Positions 34,101 through 41,571 of a stretch of DNA of 64,000 nucleotides are shown piece by piece; position 1 is the first letter of the stretch; each line of letters opens with the position of its first letter. The stretch is from Asanoa ishikariensis (GTDB lineage: Bacteria > Actinomycetota > Actinomycetes > Mycobacteriales > Micromonosporaceae), in contig NZ_FNQB01000001.1 in assembly GCF_900107455.1 (NCBI RefSeq), positions 1,488,001 through 1,552,000 on the forward strand, read 5' to 3'. The position numbers and the translations under genes are program-made. The notes below the pieces were generated by a model. That model saw only the letters and a list, made by a program, of their open reading frames with translations. It was not told where the DNA came from and searched no databases.

Positions 34101-36067
34101 CGCACGGTCGCGTCGGCGATGTCCAGCGTGCCGACCACGTCGGTCACCAGGCGCAGCGCGTCGGCCTGCTCGGTGAGCCGTTCGCCGACCGGTGTGGCGG
34201 CCGCGACGGTCGGCACCTCGGCACCCTCGGCGGTGAGCCGTTCGACCTCGGCCCGGTAGCCGGCGAACGCGTCGTCGCGCTCGAGGAAACCGACCGCCCG
34301 ATGGGCCGTGCTGTCGAGCTGGGCCGACAGTTCCGTGCCCAGTGTGTCGATCCGGGCCAGGTCGACGTAGCGCAGCTCGCGCAGTGTCTCCAGGTGGCCC
34401 TGGGCGCGGCGCAGGTCGGCGAGCTGGCTGATCCAGCCGTCGGTGCTGGCCGGCGGCTCGCCGTTGACCCGGCGCAGGAGCGAGGCGAGGTCGGCTGCGG
34501 CGGTGTCCAGGGCGGTGCCGGCGGCGGCGGTGAGGGCCTGGACCCGCTCGTACTCGTCGAGCACCTGTTCGGCGGTCGCGCGTACCTCGGCGAGCGGGGT
34601 GCGCAGGTCGCACAGCTCCGCCTCGCCCAGCCAGTGGTAGTGGTCGAAGACCCGCACGCATGCGGCGATGAGCGCTTCGAACACCGGCACCGACGGGCTC
34701 ATCTCGCCGACCATCCGGGCCACCGAGAGCGCGTCGGAGATGCCGCGGACGAGATCGGCGTTGCCCACCCGGGCCAGCGGGCCGGTGCCGGCCGGCTGGC
34801 TGGCTGCGTACGCGTCGGACCGGAACGGCGTCTGCCAGACCTGCATGGGGTGTACGCGGGTCGGCTCGTCGGAGGTGGCCCGGAAGACCACCAGCGTGCC
34901 GTCGTCGAACAGCGAGTAGCCGTGGCACGCGAGCGGGGTCGCGACCTCTTTGCGGATCACGTTGTAAGGCAGCAGCAGGCTGCGTCCCTCGACGACGGCG
35001 TGGAAGACGTAGAGGACGTCCTCGCCGTTGGGTGAGCGGATCAACCGCTCGAAGACCAGGTCGGAGGTGTCGGTCTCGAACGTCTTCACCACGCCGGTGG
35101 TCAGGTAGTAGCCGCCCGGGAAGATGATGCCGTGGTCCTCCGGCAGCCGTTGGCAGGACTGACCGATGCCGTCGAGCCGGACCACGCCCTTGGTGCGCGT
35201 GTTGAAGACCAGATGGCGCCAGGCGTCTTCCTTGTACGGCCGGATGCGCAGCAGGATCAGCGGGCCGACCCGGGCCCAGTGCACGTCCGCGTCGGCCAGG
35301 CTCTGCAGGGGCTGCTCGACGGGCTCCGCGTAGATGCCCTCACCGGACTCGGTGTTGTCCTCGACCTTGAGGGTGAGGTCGCCGCCGACCGTCTCCACGA
35401 ACAGCTCGCCGGCGATCGAGATGTGCGGGTGCCGGCCCAGCACGTGGTCGTCGCGGGTGGTCTCCACCCACTCCAGGTCGTGGCTGGGCGGGAAGACATG
35501 GTCGCGCTCGCCCCGGTTGTCGACGTACGCGACGCTGCCGTCCGGCGCCGTGGCCCAGCGCAGCACGCGGATGTCCTCGGCCCGGGGGCCGGTCTGGAAG
35601 ACGGCGAGCAGCTTCCCGTCGACCTCGCGCAGCGTGGCCAGCCGGGTCTCCCGGTAGTAGCGGTAGAGCTCGGCGAAGTCGCGCTGGAACGCCTCGTCGT
35701 CGAGCAGCCCGGGCACCTCGGCCGAGGGCACGTCGTCGAACCGGAACGCGTCGCCGTCACGCAGGAACCGGTGCAGCGAGAACACGTCGCCGGCCGAGGT
35801 CTCGGGTTTGAGGCCCAGGAACACGTTGTAGCCGAACAGCATCACGCCGGCGGCCGGCACGATGTCGCGCGGCACGCAGTTGTGCTCGGTGCGGACTCGG
35901 TCGGTGCAGACCAGGCGTAGCTCGGTGCTGCCGAACTCGGCCAGCCGCCGGGTGTTGAGCTCCTCCGCCCGGCCGGCCAGCTCGGCGGACCGCGCCGCCA
36001 GCCGGTCGCGCAGCACCTCATAGGTGCCCGCGTCGAGACTGGGTTCCGCGGTCGTCGCCTCAGCCAC
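31190..36067 (-). CDS. Giant AAA ATPase of the DUF3686 (DNA-repair ATPase-like) family
   Basis: 1625 residues from GTG 36067. The first 450 or so residues match the DUF3686 region (WVETTRDDHVLGRHPHISIA; FPGGYYLTTGVVKTFETDTS), a mostly beta domain; then long helical, coiled-coil-rich stretches (about 500-900), a central domain, and a C-terminal AAA module: Walker A GYGKTT near residue 1272, Walker B LLYLDDIQHT near 1334-1335, a sensor-type AGNPY. Databases label such proteins DNA-repair ATPases without direct proof. The GTG overlaps the flotillin stop by eight bases, and that neighbour strongly suggests work at the membrane. Confidence 0.87.
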   Translation of the reverse strand: MAEATTAEPSLDAGTYEVLRDRLAARSAELAGRAEELNTRRLAEFGSTELRLVCTDRVRTEHNCVPRDIVPAAGVMLFGYNVFLGLKPETSAGDVFSLHRFLRDGDAFRFDDVPSAEVPGLLDDEAFQRDFAELYRYYRETRLATLREVDGKLLAVFQTGPRAEDIRVLRWATAPDGSVAYVDNRGERDHVFPPSHDLEWVETTRDDHVLGRHPHISIAGELFVETVGGDLTLKVEDNTESGEGIYAEPVEQPLQSLADADVHWARVGPLILLRIRPYKEDAWRHLVFNTRTKGVVRLDGIGQSCQRLPEDHGIIFPGGYYLTTGVVKTFETDTSDLVFERLIRSPNGEDVLYVFHAVVEGRSLLLPYNVIRKEVATPLACHGYSLFDDGTLVVFRATSDEPTRVHPMQVWQTPFRSDAYAASQPAGTGPLARVGNADLVRGISDALSVARMVGEMSPSVPVFEALIAACVRVFDHYHWLGEAELCDLRTPLAEVRATAEQVLDEYERVQALTAAAGTALDTAAADLASLLRRVNGEPPASTDGWISQLADLRRAQGHLETLRELRYVDLARIDTLGTELSAQLDSTAHRAVGFLERDDAFAGYRAEVERLTAEGAEVPTVAAATPVGERLTEQADALRLVTDVVGTLDIADATVRTAILERIGEVLGAVNRARATLDARRRELAAVEGRAGFAAEFALLNQAVTGALAACDTPEACDDQLGRLLLQVEVLESRYGEFDDFLTELSTKRTDVYEAFSARKQALVDDRSRRADRLVDSADRILTSVRRRASTMDTLDDVNTYFAGDPMVAKLRSVADELRALGDAVRGEELDGRVKATRQEAGRALRDRIDLFRDGGDTIQLGRHRFAVNTQAIDLALVPHDGAMAVAVTGTDFRAPVDDPQFLTTREFWDQPLVSESPEVSRAEFLATSILATADLDVLHTAAAGGTLADLVRRAAEERIDEGYERGIHDADATAILEALLRLHAGAGLLRYPPVARAAAQLFWAHGADDLAKPLWTRRAASLARARAVFGGSPAIDELQAELSAAVTAFTAAPGLPDHPLAGEYLFEELAAGNGFGSSAGARSLLAGFRKALGRPRARELDEDLRALGTDLAARHQLVEAWLAAYAGQSEFLAEAVAIELCDVPRYDSSAELTATVEGLLGTHPRIAERRLTLRLDEALARTTAFRDTRVPAYRAYQKLRAQVAESAGRRLRIDEHKPRVMSGFVRNRLLDEVYLPLIADNLARQVGAAGDAKRVDQSGLLLLISPPGYGKTTLMEYVASRLGLVFVKINGPSLGTAVTSVDPASAPDATARQEVEKISFALEMGSNVLLYLDDIQHTSPELLQKFISLCDGQRRMEGVWDGRTRTYDLRGKRFAVCMAGNPYTESGKRFRVPDMLANRADVWNLGDVLSGRDELFALSYVENALTTNPVLAPLSTRDRGDVELLVRMARGDSSVLPDQLAHPYPAVELTQIRSVLAKLLRVRDVVLSVNRAYIASAGQDDAARTEPAFLLQGSYRNMNKLAERILPVMNDEELEAVLDDHYVGEAQTLAAAAEANLLKLAELRGRLTPSQEARWSEVKAAYLRQRALGGADDDPMSRAVGAVGLVADRIGEVEATLRRSISKD

Positions 36068-38081
36068 GGGCGGCCGAGTGCTTGGAGTTGAGCGCCGCCA
36101 GCGGCGCGTCGGCGACACCCAGCTTCTCCGCCGCGGTCAGCAGCTCGCGCAGCTTCCCGGAGTCGGACCCGCCCGCCTTGATCTGCTGGAGCAGGAACGC
36201 GGACAGCGTCAGGTTGGTGATGTCGGCCGTGCTCACCTTGCCGAGCAACTTGCCGAGGTCGTCGGCGAAGCTGGACGAGCCGTCCAGCCAAGGCCCGGCC
36301 AACGAGGTGGCCACCGTCGAGTTGCTGACGAAGCCGTCGACGCTCTTGCCGGTCGAGATCGCGCCGATCAGCTTGTCGAAGAAGATGCTGTCGCCGCCGA
36401 CGATGTCGATGTCGGCCTTCTCCAGACCCTTGCCGATGAGCTCCGCCTGCGCCTCGGCCACCTGCCGCTGCACGTCGATGCCGGCCAGCCGGATCTCCTT
36501 CTCGGCCTCCAGGCGCAGCCGGAACTCCTCGTGCTCGCGGGTCGCGTCGTCGAGCGCGGCCATTGCGGCTGCCTTCTCGACAAGACCCTCGGCCTCGCCC
36601 TTGAGCTTCTCGCGCATGCCCTCGGCCGCCGCGATCGCCTTCTCCCGCTCGACCACCGCTTCGGCCCGGCCGACCTTTTCGATCGCCTCGGCGTCGCGCT
36701 CGCGCACCTGCACGTCGGCCAGACCGGCGGCGGCCGCCTCGGCCTGCGTACCCTCGGCCAGTCGGATCTTGGCCCGGGTGTCCAGCTCGGCGGTCTGCTG
36801 CCGGGCCTCGGCGAGGACGAGCTGCTCGCGGGCGCGGTGCTTGGCCGCGGCCTCCGCCGCCTCGGCCGCCTTGATGTCCTTGACCAGGTTCTCCTGGGCC
36901 ATCGCCTCGGCCTGGATGATCGTCGACTGGCGCAGCCGCTCGGCCTCCTCGACCACCCGCAGGCGCTTGATGATCTCTTCCTGCTCGGCGACCGTCTTCT
37001 CCACCGCGATCCGCTCACGCACGACCTCGGCGATCGCCCGCTTCTCGACCTCGACCTCTTTGTTCTTGGCGATCGTCGACAGCTCGGTCTCCCGCTCGCG
37101 GCCGATCACCTCGAGCATGCGGTCCTTCTCGATCCGCTCGGTCTCGATCGCGATGACGCGTTCGCGGTTCTTCTCGGCGACGGCGATCTCGCGGGCCTGG
37201 TTCTCCCGCTGGACGCCGAGCTGCTCGTCGGTGCGCAGGTTCGCGGAGTTGTAGCGCAGCCGCTGCTCGGCCCGGACCAGCTCGGTCTCGGCCTCCTCGC
37301 GGGCCCGAATGGTGTCGATCTCGCGGCGCTGCTTGATCTCGGCGTCGGCCTGGCGGCGCTCCAGTTCGAGGATGGCCTCCTTGGCGTCGACGTTCTGCCG
37401 GGTGATCTCCTTCTCCTCGTTGCGCCGGAACTCGTTGGTGCGCACGTTCTCGTGGGCCGTCAGCTCGGTGATCTTCCGGATGCCCTGCGCGTCGAGGATG
37501 TTGCGCGGGTCGAGCTGGTCGAGCGGAGTCTGCTCCAGCACGTCGATCGCCGCGTCCTCGAGCGAGTATCCATTGAGGTCGGTGCCGATGACGGCGATGA
37601 TGCGGTCGCGGAACTCGTTGCGCTTGGTGTAGAGGTCGACGAAGTCGAGCTGCTTGCCGACCGTCTTGAGCGCTTCGGAGAACTTGGCGCTGAACAGCTC
37701 CTGGAGCGTCTCCTGATCGCTGGCGCGCGCGGTGCCGATCGCCTGGGCCACCTTCACCACGTCTTCGGCGGTCTTGTTGACGCGCACGAAGAAGGTGATT
37801 TTGATGTCGGCCCGGATGTTGTCCTGGCAGATCAGCCCGTCGTTGCCGAACCGCTCGATGTCGATGGTCTTCACCGAGATGTCCATGATCTCGGACTTGT
37901 GGAACACCGGCATCACCACGGCACCGGTGAACGTGACGTCCACCTTGCGGGTCTTCGAGATGATCAGCGCCTTGCCCTGCTCGACCTTCTTGAACAGCCG
38001 GCTGACCAACAGCAGCATGCCAAGGAGTACGAGGATGAGCACCACGACGAGGACGAGGAACCCGAGCGAGATGACGTCCAT
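36060..38081 (-). CDS. Flotillin/SPFH-domain protein (YqiK-like)
   Basis: 673 residues. An N-terminal transmembrane helix (VISLGFLVLVVVLILVLLGM), an SPFH/PHB domain (about 35-200; ALIISKTRKVDVTFTGAVVM, RIIAVIGTDLNGYSLEDAAI), and about 330 residues of charged coiled coil (REEAETELVRAEQRLRYNSA; AEKNRERVIAIETERIEKD). It forms oligomeric membrane scaffolds in related bacteria. ATG 38081 overlaps the OB-protein stop by one base (TGATG). Similar to E. coli YqiK and Bacillus FloT, both also paired with an OB-fold membrane protein. Confidence 0.93.
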   Translation of the reverse strand: MDVISLGFLVLVVVLILVLLGMLLLVSRLFKKVEQGKALIISKTRKVDVTFTGAVVMPVFHKSEIMDISVKTIDIERFGNDGLICQDNIRADIKITFFVRVNKTAEDVVKVAQAIGTARASDQETLQELFSAKFSEALKTVGKQLDFVDLYTKRNEFRDRIIAVIGTDLNGYSLEDAAIDVLEQTPLDQLDPRNILDAQGIRKITELTAHENVRTNEFRRNEEKEITRQNVDAKEAILELERRQADAEIKQRREIDTIRAREEAETELVRAEQRLRYNSANLRTDEQLGVQRENQAREIAVAEKNRERVIAIETERIEKDRMLEVIGRERETELSTIAKNKEVEVEKRAIAEVVRERIAVEKTVAEQEEIIKRLRVVEEAERLRQSTIIQAEAMAQENLVKDIKAAEAAEAAAKHRAREQLVLAEARQQTAELDTRAKIRLAEGTQAEAAAAGLADVQVRERDAEAIEKVGRAEAVVEREKAIAAAEGMREKLKGEAEGLVEKAAAMAALDDATREHEEFRLRLEAEKEIRLAGIDVQRQVAEAQAELIGKGLEKADIDIVGGDSIFFDKLIGAISTGKSVDGFVSNSTVATSLAGPWLDGSSSFADDLGKLLGKVSTADITNLTLSAFLLQQIKAGGSDSGKLRELLTAAEKLGVADAPLAALNSKHSAARG

Positions 38082-38671
38082 CAACGGTCCTTCGATTGAT
38101 TCGAGAGGTCGGCCGGCACGACCCAGAAGAACTCGCCGGCGGAGTCGTAGTCGTAGATGACCGCGCGGGTGCCCACGGTGAACGTGTCGACGCCCGTCTG
38201 GCGAACTTGCACGATGGCCGACGAGCCGTCGGCGGCGTGCACCTCGGCCTGACCGAAGTCGACCTCGACCCGGCCGGTGCGAATCACGCACTCGCGGCCG
38301 ACGAAGTCATGCCGGGACGCCTCGGGCGCGGTGGGGAAGAACCGACGCAGCGGGCGGCGGAGCTGGTTGGCGACCGCCCAGGCGACCACCAGGCTGGCGA
38401 TCAGCACCAGGATGTCGAGGAAGGCGTTGTCAGGCAGGAGAACCGTGCCGACGAGACTGGCGAACCAGGCGACGGCGACCACAATGGACAGCACCACGGT
38501 GGCCGGTGTGCCACCGAGCCCGAGCCGGTCGAGAAGGCCGTCCAGCCCGCCGTCGGTCTCGGTGTCGAGCGCGCCCGCCAGCACGACGATCCAGTAGCAG
38601 ACGACGACCGCGAGCAGGACGGTGAACACCACGGACGGAAAGCCCAGAGCCGTGTCGATGAAGTCGCCCAC
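38081..38671 (-). CDS. NfeD/YqiJ-like membrane protein with C-terminal OB fold
   Basis: 196 residues from GTG 38671 (GGGGGTGG upstream). Three hydrophobic helices (VVFTVLLAVVVCYWIVVLAG; TPATVVLSIVVAVAWFASLV; ILVLIASLVVAWAVANQLRR) are followed by a small beta domain with FVGRECVIRTGRVEVDFGQA and QVRQTGVDTFTVGTRAVIYD, an OB fold as in YqiJ/YuaF/NfeD partners of flotillins. First gene of the flotillin-ATPase operon. Confidence 0.82.
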   Translation of the reverse strand: MGDFIDTALGFPSVVFTVLLAVVVCYWIVVLAGALDTETDGGLDGLLDRLGLGGTPATVVLSIVVAVAWFASLVGTVLLPDNAFLDILVLIASLVVAWAVANQLRRPLRRFFPTAPEASRHDFVGRECVIRTGRVEVDFGQAEVHAADGSSAIVQVRQTGVDTFTVGTRAVIYDYDSAGEFFWVVPADLSNQSKDR

Positions 38672-38728
38672 CTGTCGAAACCACCCCCGTGAATGTTCCT
38701 CAGGATGATGACATGGGCGCACAAGCGC

Positions 38729-38756
38729 GGGGTCATCCGAATGGCCGGATGACCCC
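38729..38756 (-). terminator. Terminator behind the amidohydrolase gene
   Basis: Perfect ten-base stem GGGGTCATCC/GGATGACCCC (38729-38738, 38747-38756), eight-base loop, 14 bases after the amidohydrolase stop and before the OB-protein gene. Confidence 0.75.
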
Positions 38757-38769
38757 AGGCTGTCGCGGT

Positions 38770-40293
38770 CTAGCAGGGGCAGCGCGCGGCAAGCGGTGCC
38801 GTTGCGGGCGGTACGGCGGCGGCTGCCTTCCGCACGTCGTCGAGCATCAGTTGGCGGGCGGCCGGGTCGATCACCTGGCCGCGGACGACGACCGAGTTGA
38901 TGCGGGTCGTGTTGCGGATGTCGCGCAACGGGTCGGCGTCGAGCAGCACCAGGTCGGCGACCTTGCCGCGCTCGATCGTGCCGCGGTCGTGGGCGCCGAG
39001 ATAGCGGGCCGGCTCCAGCGTGGCGGTCTGCAGCACCCGCATGTTCGACAGTCCCGCCTGGGAGAGGCGGGCCAGCTCGTCGTGGAGGCTGAAGCCCGGC
39101 ACCAGGTACGCGGTGCCGTTGTCGGTGCCGGCCATGAGCGGGACTCCGGCGCAGTCGAGGTCGTGGACCAGGCGGAGGCGACGTTCGAAGATCTCCCGGC
39201 CACGGGCGTCCTGCTCCGGCGTACGCCCGTCCAGGTAGATCAGGTCCAGGGCGTACTGCCAGAACTCCTGCGTGGCGGCCGGGACGTAGGCATAGCGCGG
39301 GTCGTTCATGGGTGTGTCGCCTGGCAGGTCCGTGAACGTGTGCAGCACCAGCGTCGGCGTGACCCGGGTGCCGTTGCGGGCCAACCGTGCGAACACTCCG
39401 GCCGCCTTGTGCCGGTCGAAACTGCGGGCGGCCGCGTACTCGTACGGGTGCATCTTGTTGAGCCAGCCGTTGTACTCGCCGCCCGCGATCGGCACCGAGG
39501 TGATGGCCCGGCGCAGCTCGTCCTCGCGGCTCGACGTGTCGTACCAGACCTGGAAGAGATGCTCGACGCTGGCCAGGCCGGCGTCACTGGCCTCGGTAAG
39601 CTGGACGAAGTCGGAAACGTGTCCCAGGAAAGGGATCCGCTGCCGGCGGGCCTCGTCGGCGATCGCATAGAACGACGCGCGCGACAGTCGTGTGTAGACC
39701 TTCACGAAGTCGGCGCCCGCGGCCTTCTGCGCGCGGACCGTGGCCCGCGCTTCCTCGGGCGTGGCGACCGCGACGTACGGCGCACCGAGCCCCTCCCACA
39801 GCGACGGCTCGCCGTCGACGATCGGGCTGCCGACGGTCCACCGGGGTCCGAGCCGGGTGCCCGCCTCCACCTCGCGATTCCAGCGGGTGACGTCCGCGTT
39901 GGCGCTCATCTCGCGGACCGTGGTGATGCCGTTGGCGATGTTCAGCGGAGGCTCGATCGCCTCGCCGTCGAAGGTGTGGTTGTGCATGTTGGCCAGGCCC
40001 GGGATGAGGAACTTGCCGCGCCCGTCGATCACGTCGGCGCCCACCGGCACACCGACCCGGCGGCTCGGCTCGACCGCGAGGACGCGCCCGTCGCGCAGCA
40101 ACACCGTCATGTCCCGATTCGCCGGCGCGCCGGTCGCGTCGATGACGGTCACGTGCGTGATGGCGGTCACCCGGTCGGCGGCGGACGGCACCCGCGGCGT
40201 CGCGCTGGCCCGGCCGCCCCCGACCGCCGCCCCGGCGGCCAGACCGACCGCACCGGCGAGCACCGAACGACGGGAGAAGTTGCTGCGCTGCAT
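38770..40293 (-). CDS. Tat-exported amidohydrolase
   Basis: 507 residues from ATG 40293 (AAGGGG upstream). The N-terminus MQRSNFSRRSVLAGAVGLAA has a twin-arginine motif and hydrophobic core, so it should be exported folded, with cofactors loaded in the cytoplasm. Metal motif ANMHNHTFD (HxH), KVYTRLS with its Lys, HLF and TDNGTAYL near the C-terminus, then the terminal GTIERGKVADLVLLDADPL typical of the imidazolonepropionase/prolidase-like amidohydrolases. Substrate unknown. Terminator follows. Confidence 0.88.
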   Translation of the reverse strand: MQRSNFSRRSVLAGAVGLAAGAAVGGGRASATPRVPSAADRVTAITHVTVIDATGAPANRDMTVLLRDGRVLAVEPSRRVGVPVGADVIDGRGKFLIPGLANMHNHTFDGEAIEPPLNIANGITTVREMSANADVTRWNREVEAGTRLGPRWTVGSPIVDGEPSLWEGLGAPYVAVATPEEARATVRAQKAAGADFVKVYTRLSRASFYAIADEARRQRIPFLGHVSDFVQLTEASDAGLASVEHLFQVWYDTSSREDELRRAITSVPIAGGEYNGWLNKMHPYEYAAARSFDRHKAAGVFARLARNGTRVTPTLVLHTFTDLPGDTPMNDPRYAYVPAATQEFWQYALDLIYLDGRTPEQDARGREIFERRLRLVHDLDCAGVPLMAGTDNGTAYLVPGFSLHDELARLSQAGLSNMRVLQTATLEPARYLGAHDRGTIERGKVADLVLLDADPLRDIRNTTRINSVVVRGQVIDPAARQLMLDDVRKAAAAVPPATAPLAARCPC

Positions 40294-40417
40294 GGCTGGC
40301 ACCCCTTCGCGTTTGTGTGGTGCCTTCACGATGGCCCGAGCGCCGGGCCGGGGTCATTGCCGTGGGCTGGCGTATCGACGGTGGGGAAAGCCCCACTAAT
40401 CCGGTTGTGTCCGTGCG

Positions 40418-40423
40418 TAGCGT
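40418..40423 (+). promoter_or_regulatory. TAGCGT -10 element for the serine hydrolase gene
   Basis: TAGCGT ends six bases before the GTG at 40430, the spacing expected of a leaderless transcript. The same pattern precedes several other genes of the window. A -35 is not obvious. Confidence 0.5.
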
Positions 40424-40429
40424 GGTCGT

Positions 40430-41494
40430 GTGATCAAGAAGGATGAGCTGCGCGAACAGGTGCGCGCGACGGTGGGCGGCCTGATCGCCGACGGCCGCGA
40501 GCGCGGTGTGCAGGTCTGCGCCTACTGGAACGGCGAGGTGCTCGTCGACGAGGCGTTCGGCGTCGGACACGACACTCCGATCTTCAGCTTCTCGACCGGC
40601 AAGGGGCTGACCGCGACGGCGGTGCACGTGCTGGCCGAGCGCGGCGAGATCGACTACGACCTGCGGATCGCCGACGTCTGGGCGGAGTACGCGGCACACG
40701 GCAAGGGCGACACCACCCTGCGCCACGCGCTGACGCACAGCGCCGGTGTGCCCGCGCTGCCGGCCGACATCATCCGGGCCGACCTGACCGACTGGGACCA
40801 CATGTGCGCGCTGCTGGCGGACACGACGCCACTGTGGACAGCCGGGGAGCGCTACGGCTATCACGCGTGGACGTTCGGCTACCTGGTCGGCGAGACGGTC
40901 CGCCGGGCCACCGGGCGCACGTTGTCCCAGGTGCTCGCCGACGACATCGCCGCACCGCTGGGCGTGACAGGCGAGCTGTTCCTCGCCGTACCCGACGCGG
41001 ACCTGCCGCGGTTGGCCGTCCTCGAGGATCGGAACCTGTCGGCGGCGATGGCTTCCGCGAGCCAGTTCCTGGTCAACTTCGACCGGATCGCGCCACCGGG
41101 CGTGCGGCCCGACGTGGATCTCGGCAACGACCCCGCCGTGCTGCGCGCCGAGATTCCGGCGGTCGGCACCATCACCGCGCGGGCGGCGGCACGGATGTTC
41201 GCGGCGCTCATCGGTGAGGTCGACGGCGTGCGGCTGATCTCGCCCGAGCGACTACGGACGGCGACCACGCTGGCGATGACGGGCGACGACTGGGCGACCG
41301 GCTTCCCGGCTCCGCGCGGCCTCGGTTACCAGCTCGACGACGAGTTCTTCGGCGCCAGCGGCAACGGCGGCAGCATCGCGTACGCGTTCCCAGACCTGGG
41401 GTTGACCGTCGCCGCGACCAAGAACCTGCTCTCCGCGGGCAAGGACGACCCGATGGAGGACCTGAGGCGACTCATCCGCCAGACATTTCCATAA
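40430..41494 (+). CDS. Beta-lactamase-fold serine hydrolase/esterase
   Basis: 354 residues, GTG start. Catalytic S-x-x-K at Ser55-Lys58 (SFSTGKG), Tyr region RYGYHAWTFG and a Gly-rich C-terminal strand ASGNGGSIAY in place of the KTG of beta-lactamases. The layout is that of class C beta-lactamase-like esterases and peptidases (EstB type). No signal peptide, so cytosolic; antibiotic resistance is not implied. Divergent from the amidohydrolase gene. Confidence 0.88.
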   Translation: MIKKDELREQVRATVGGLIADGRERGVQVCAYWNGEVLVDEAFGVGHDTPIFSFSTGKGLTATAVHVLAERGEIDYDLRIADVWAEYAAHGKGDTTLRHALTHSAGVPALPADIIRADLTDWDHMCALLADTTPLWTAGERYGYHAWTFGYLVGETVRRATGRTLSQVLADDIAAPLGVTGELFLAVPDADLPRLAVLEDRNLSAAMASASQFLVNFDRIAPPGVRPDVDLGNDPAVLRAEIPAVGTITARAAARMFAALIGEVDGVRLISPERLRTATTLAMTGDDWATGFPAPRGLGYQLDDEFFGASGNGGSIAYAFPDLGLTVAATKNLLSAGKDDPMEDLRRLIRQTFP

Positions 41495-41533
41495 GTTCAT
41501 CTGTTGCACGCGCACGGGCCGTAACGGAACTCC

Positions 41534-41557
41534 AGGATCGGCGGGACCACCGATCCT
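41534..41557 (+). promoter_or_regulatory. Leader hairpin before the glycerophosphodiesterase gene
   Basis: A perfect eight-base stem AGGATCGG/CCGATCCT (41534-41541, 41550-41557) with an eight-base loop ends directly before the AGGAGG ribosome site at 41559-41564. It could hide or expose the RBS, or be the upstream gene's terminator; no T-tract follows. Confidence 0.5.
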
Positions 41558-41571
41558 AGGAGGAACTCACC

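Noticed and set aside
33050-35035. 661-codon plus-strand frame
   Set aside because: Antisense to the DUF3686 ATPase, with the Gly/Arg/Asp/Leu-rich composition of a GC-skew shadow and no known motif.
36024-38099. 691-codon plus-strand frame, Leu/Asp-rich
   Set aside because: Antisense shadow of the flotillin coiled coil; its Leu richness comes from Glu/Lys/Arg codons read on the other strand.
40430-41494. Beta-lactamase antibiotic resistance gene
   Set aside because: It has S-x-x-K but no signal peptide and no KTG; EstB-type esterases fit better.
41495-41571. GTTCATCTGTT before the glycerophosphodiesterase as a Pho box
   Set aside because: Only one 11-base unit resembles the Pho repeat; no second unit follows at the right spacing.
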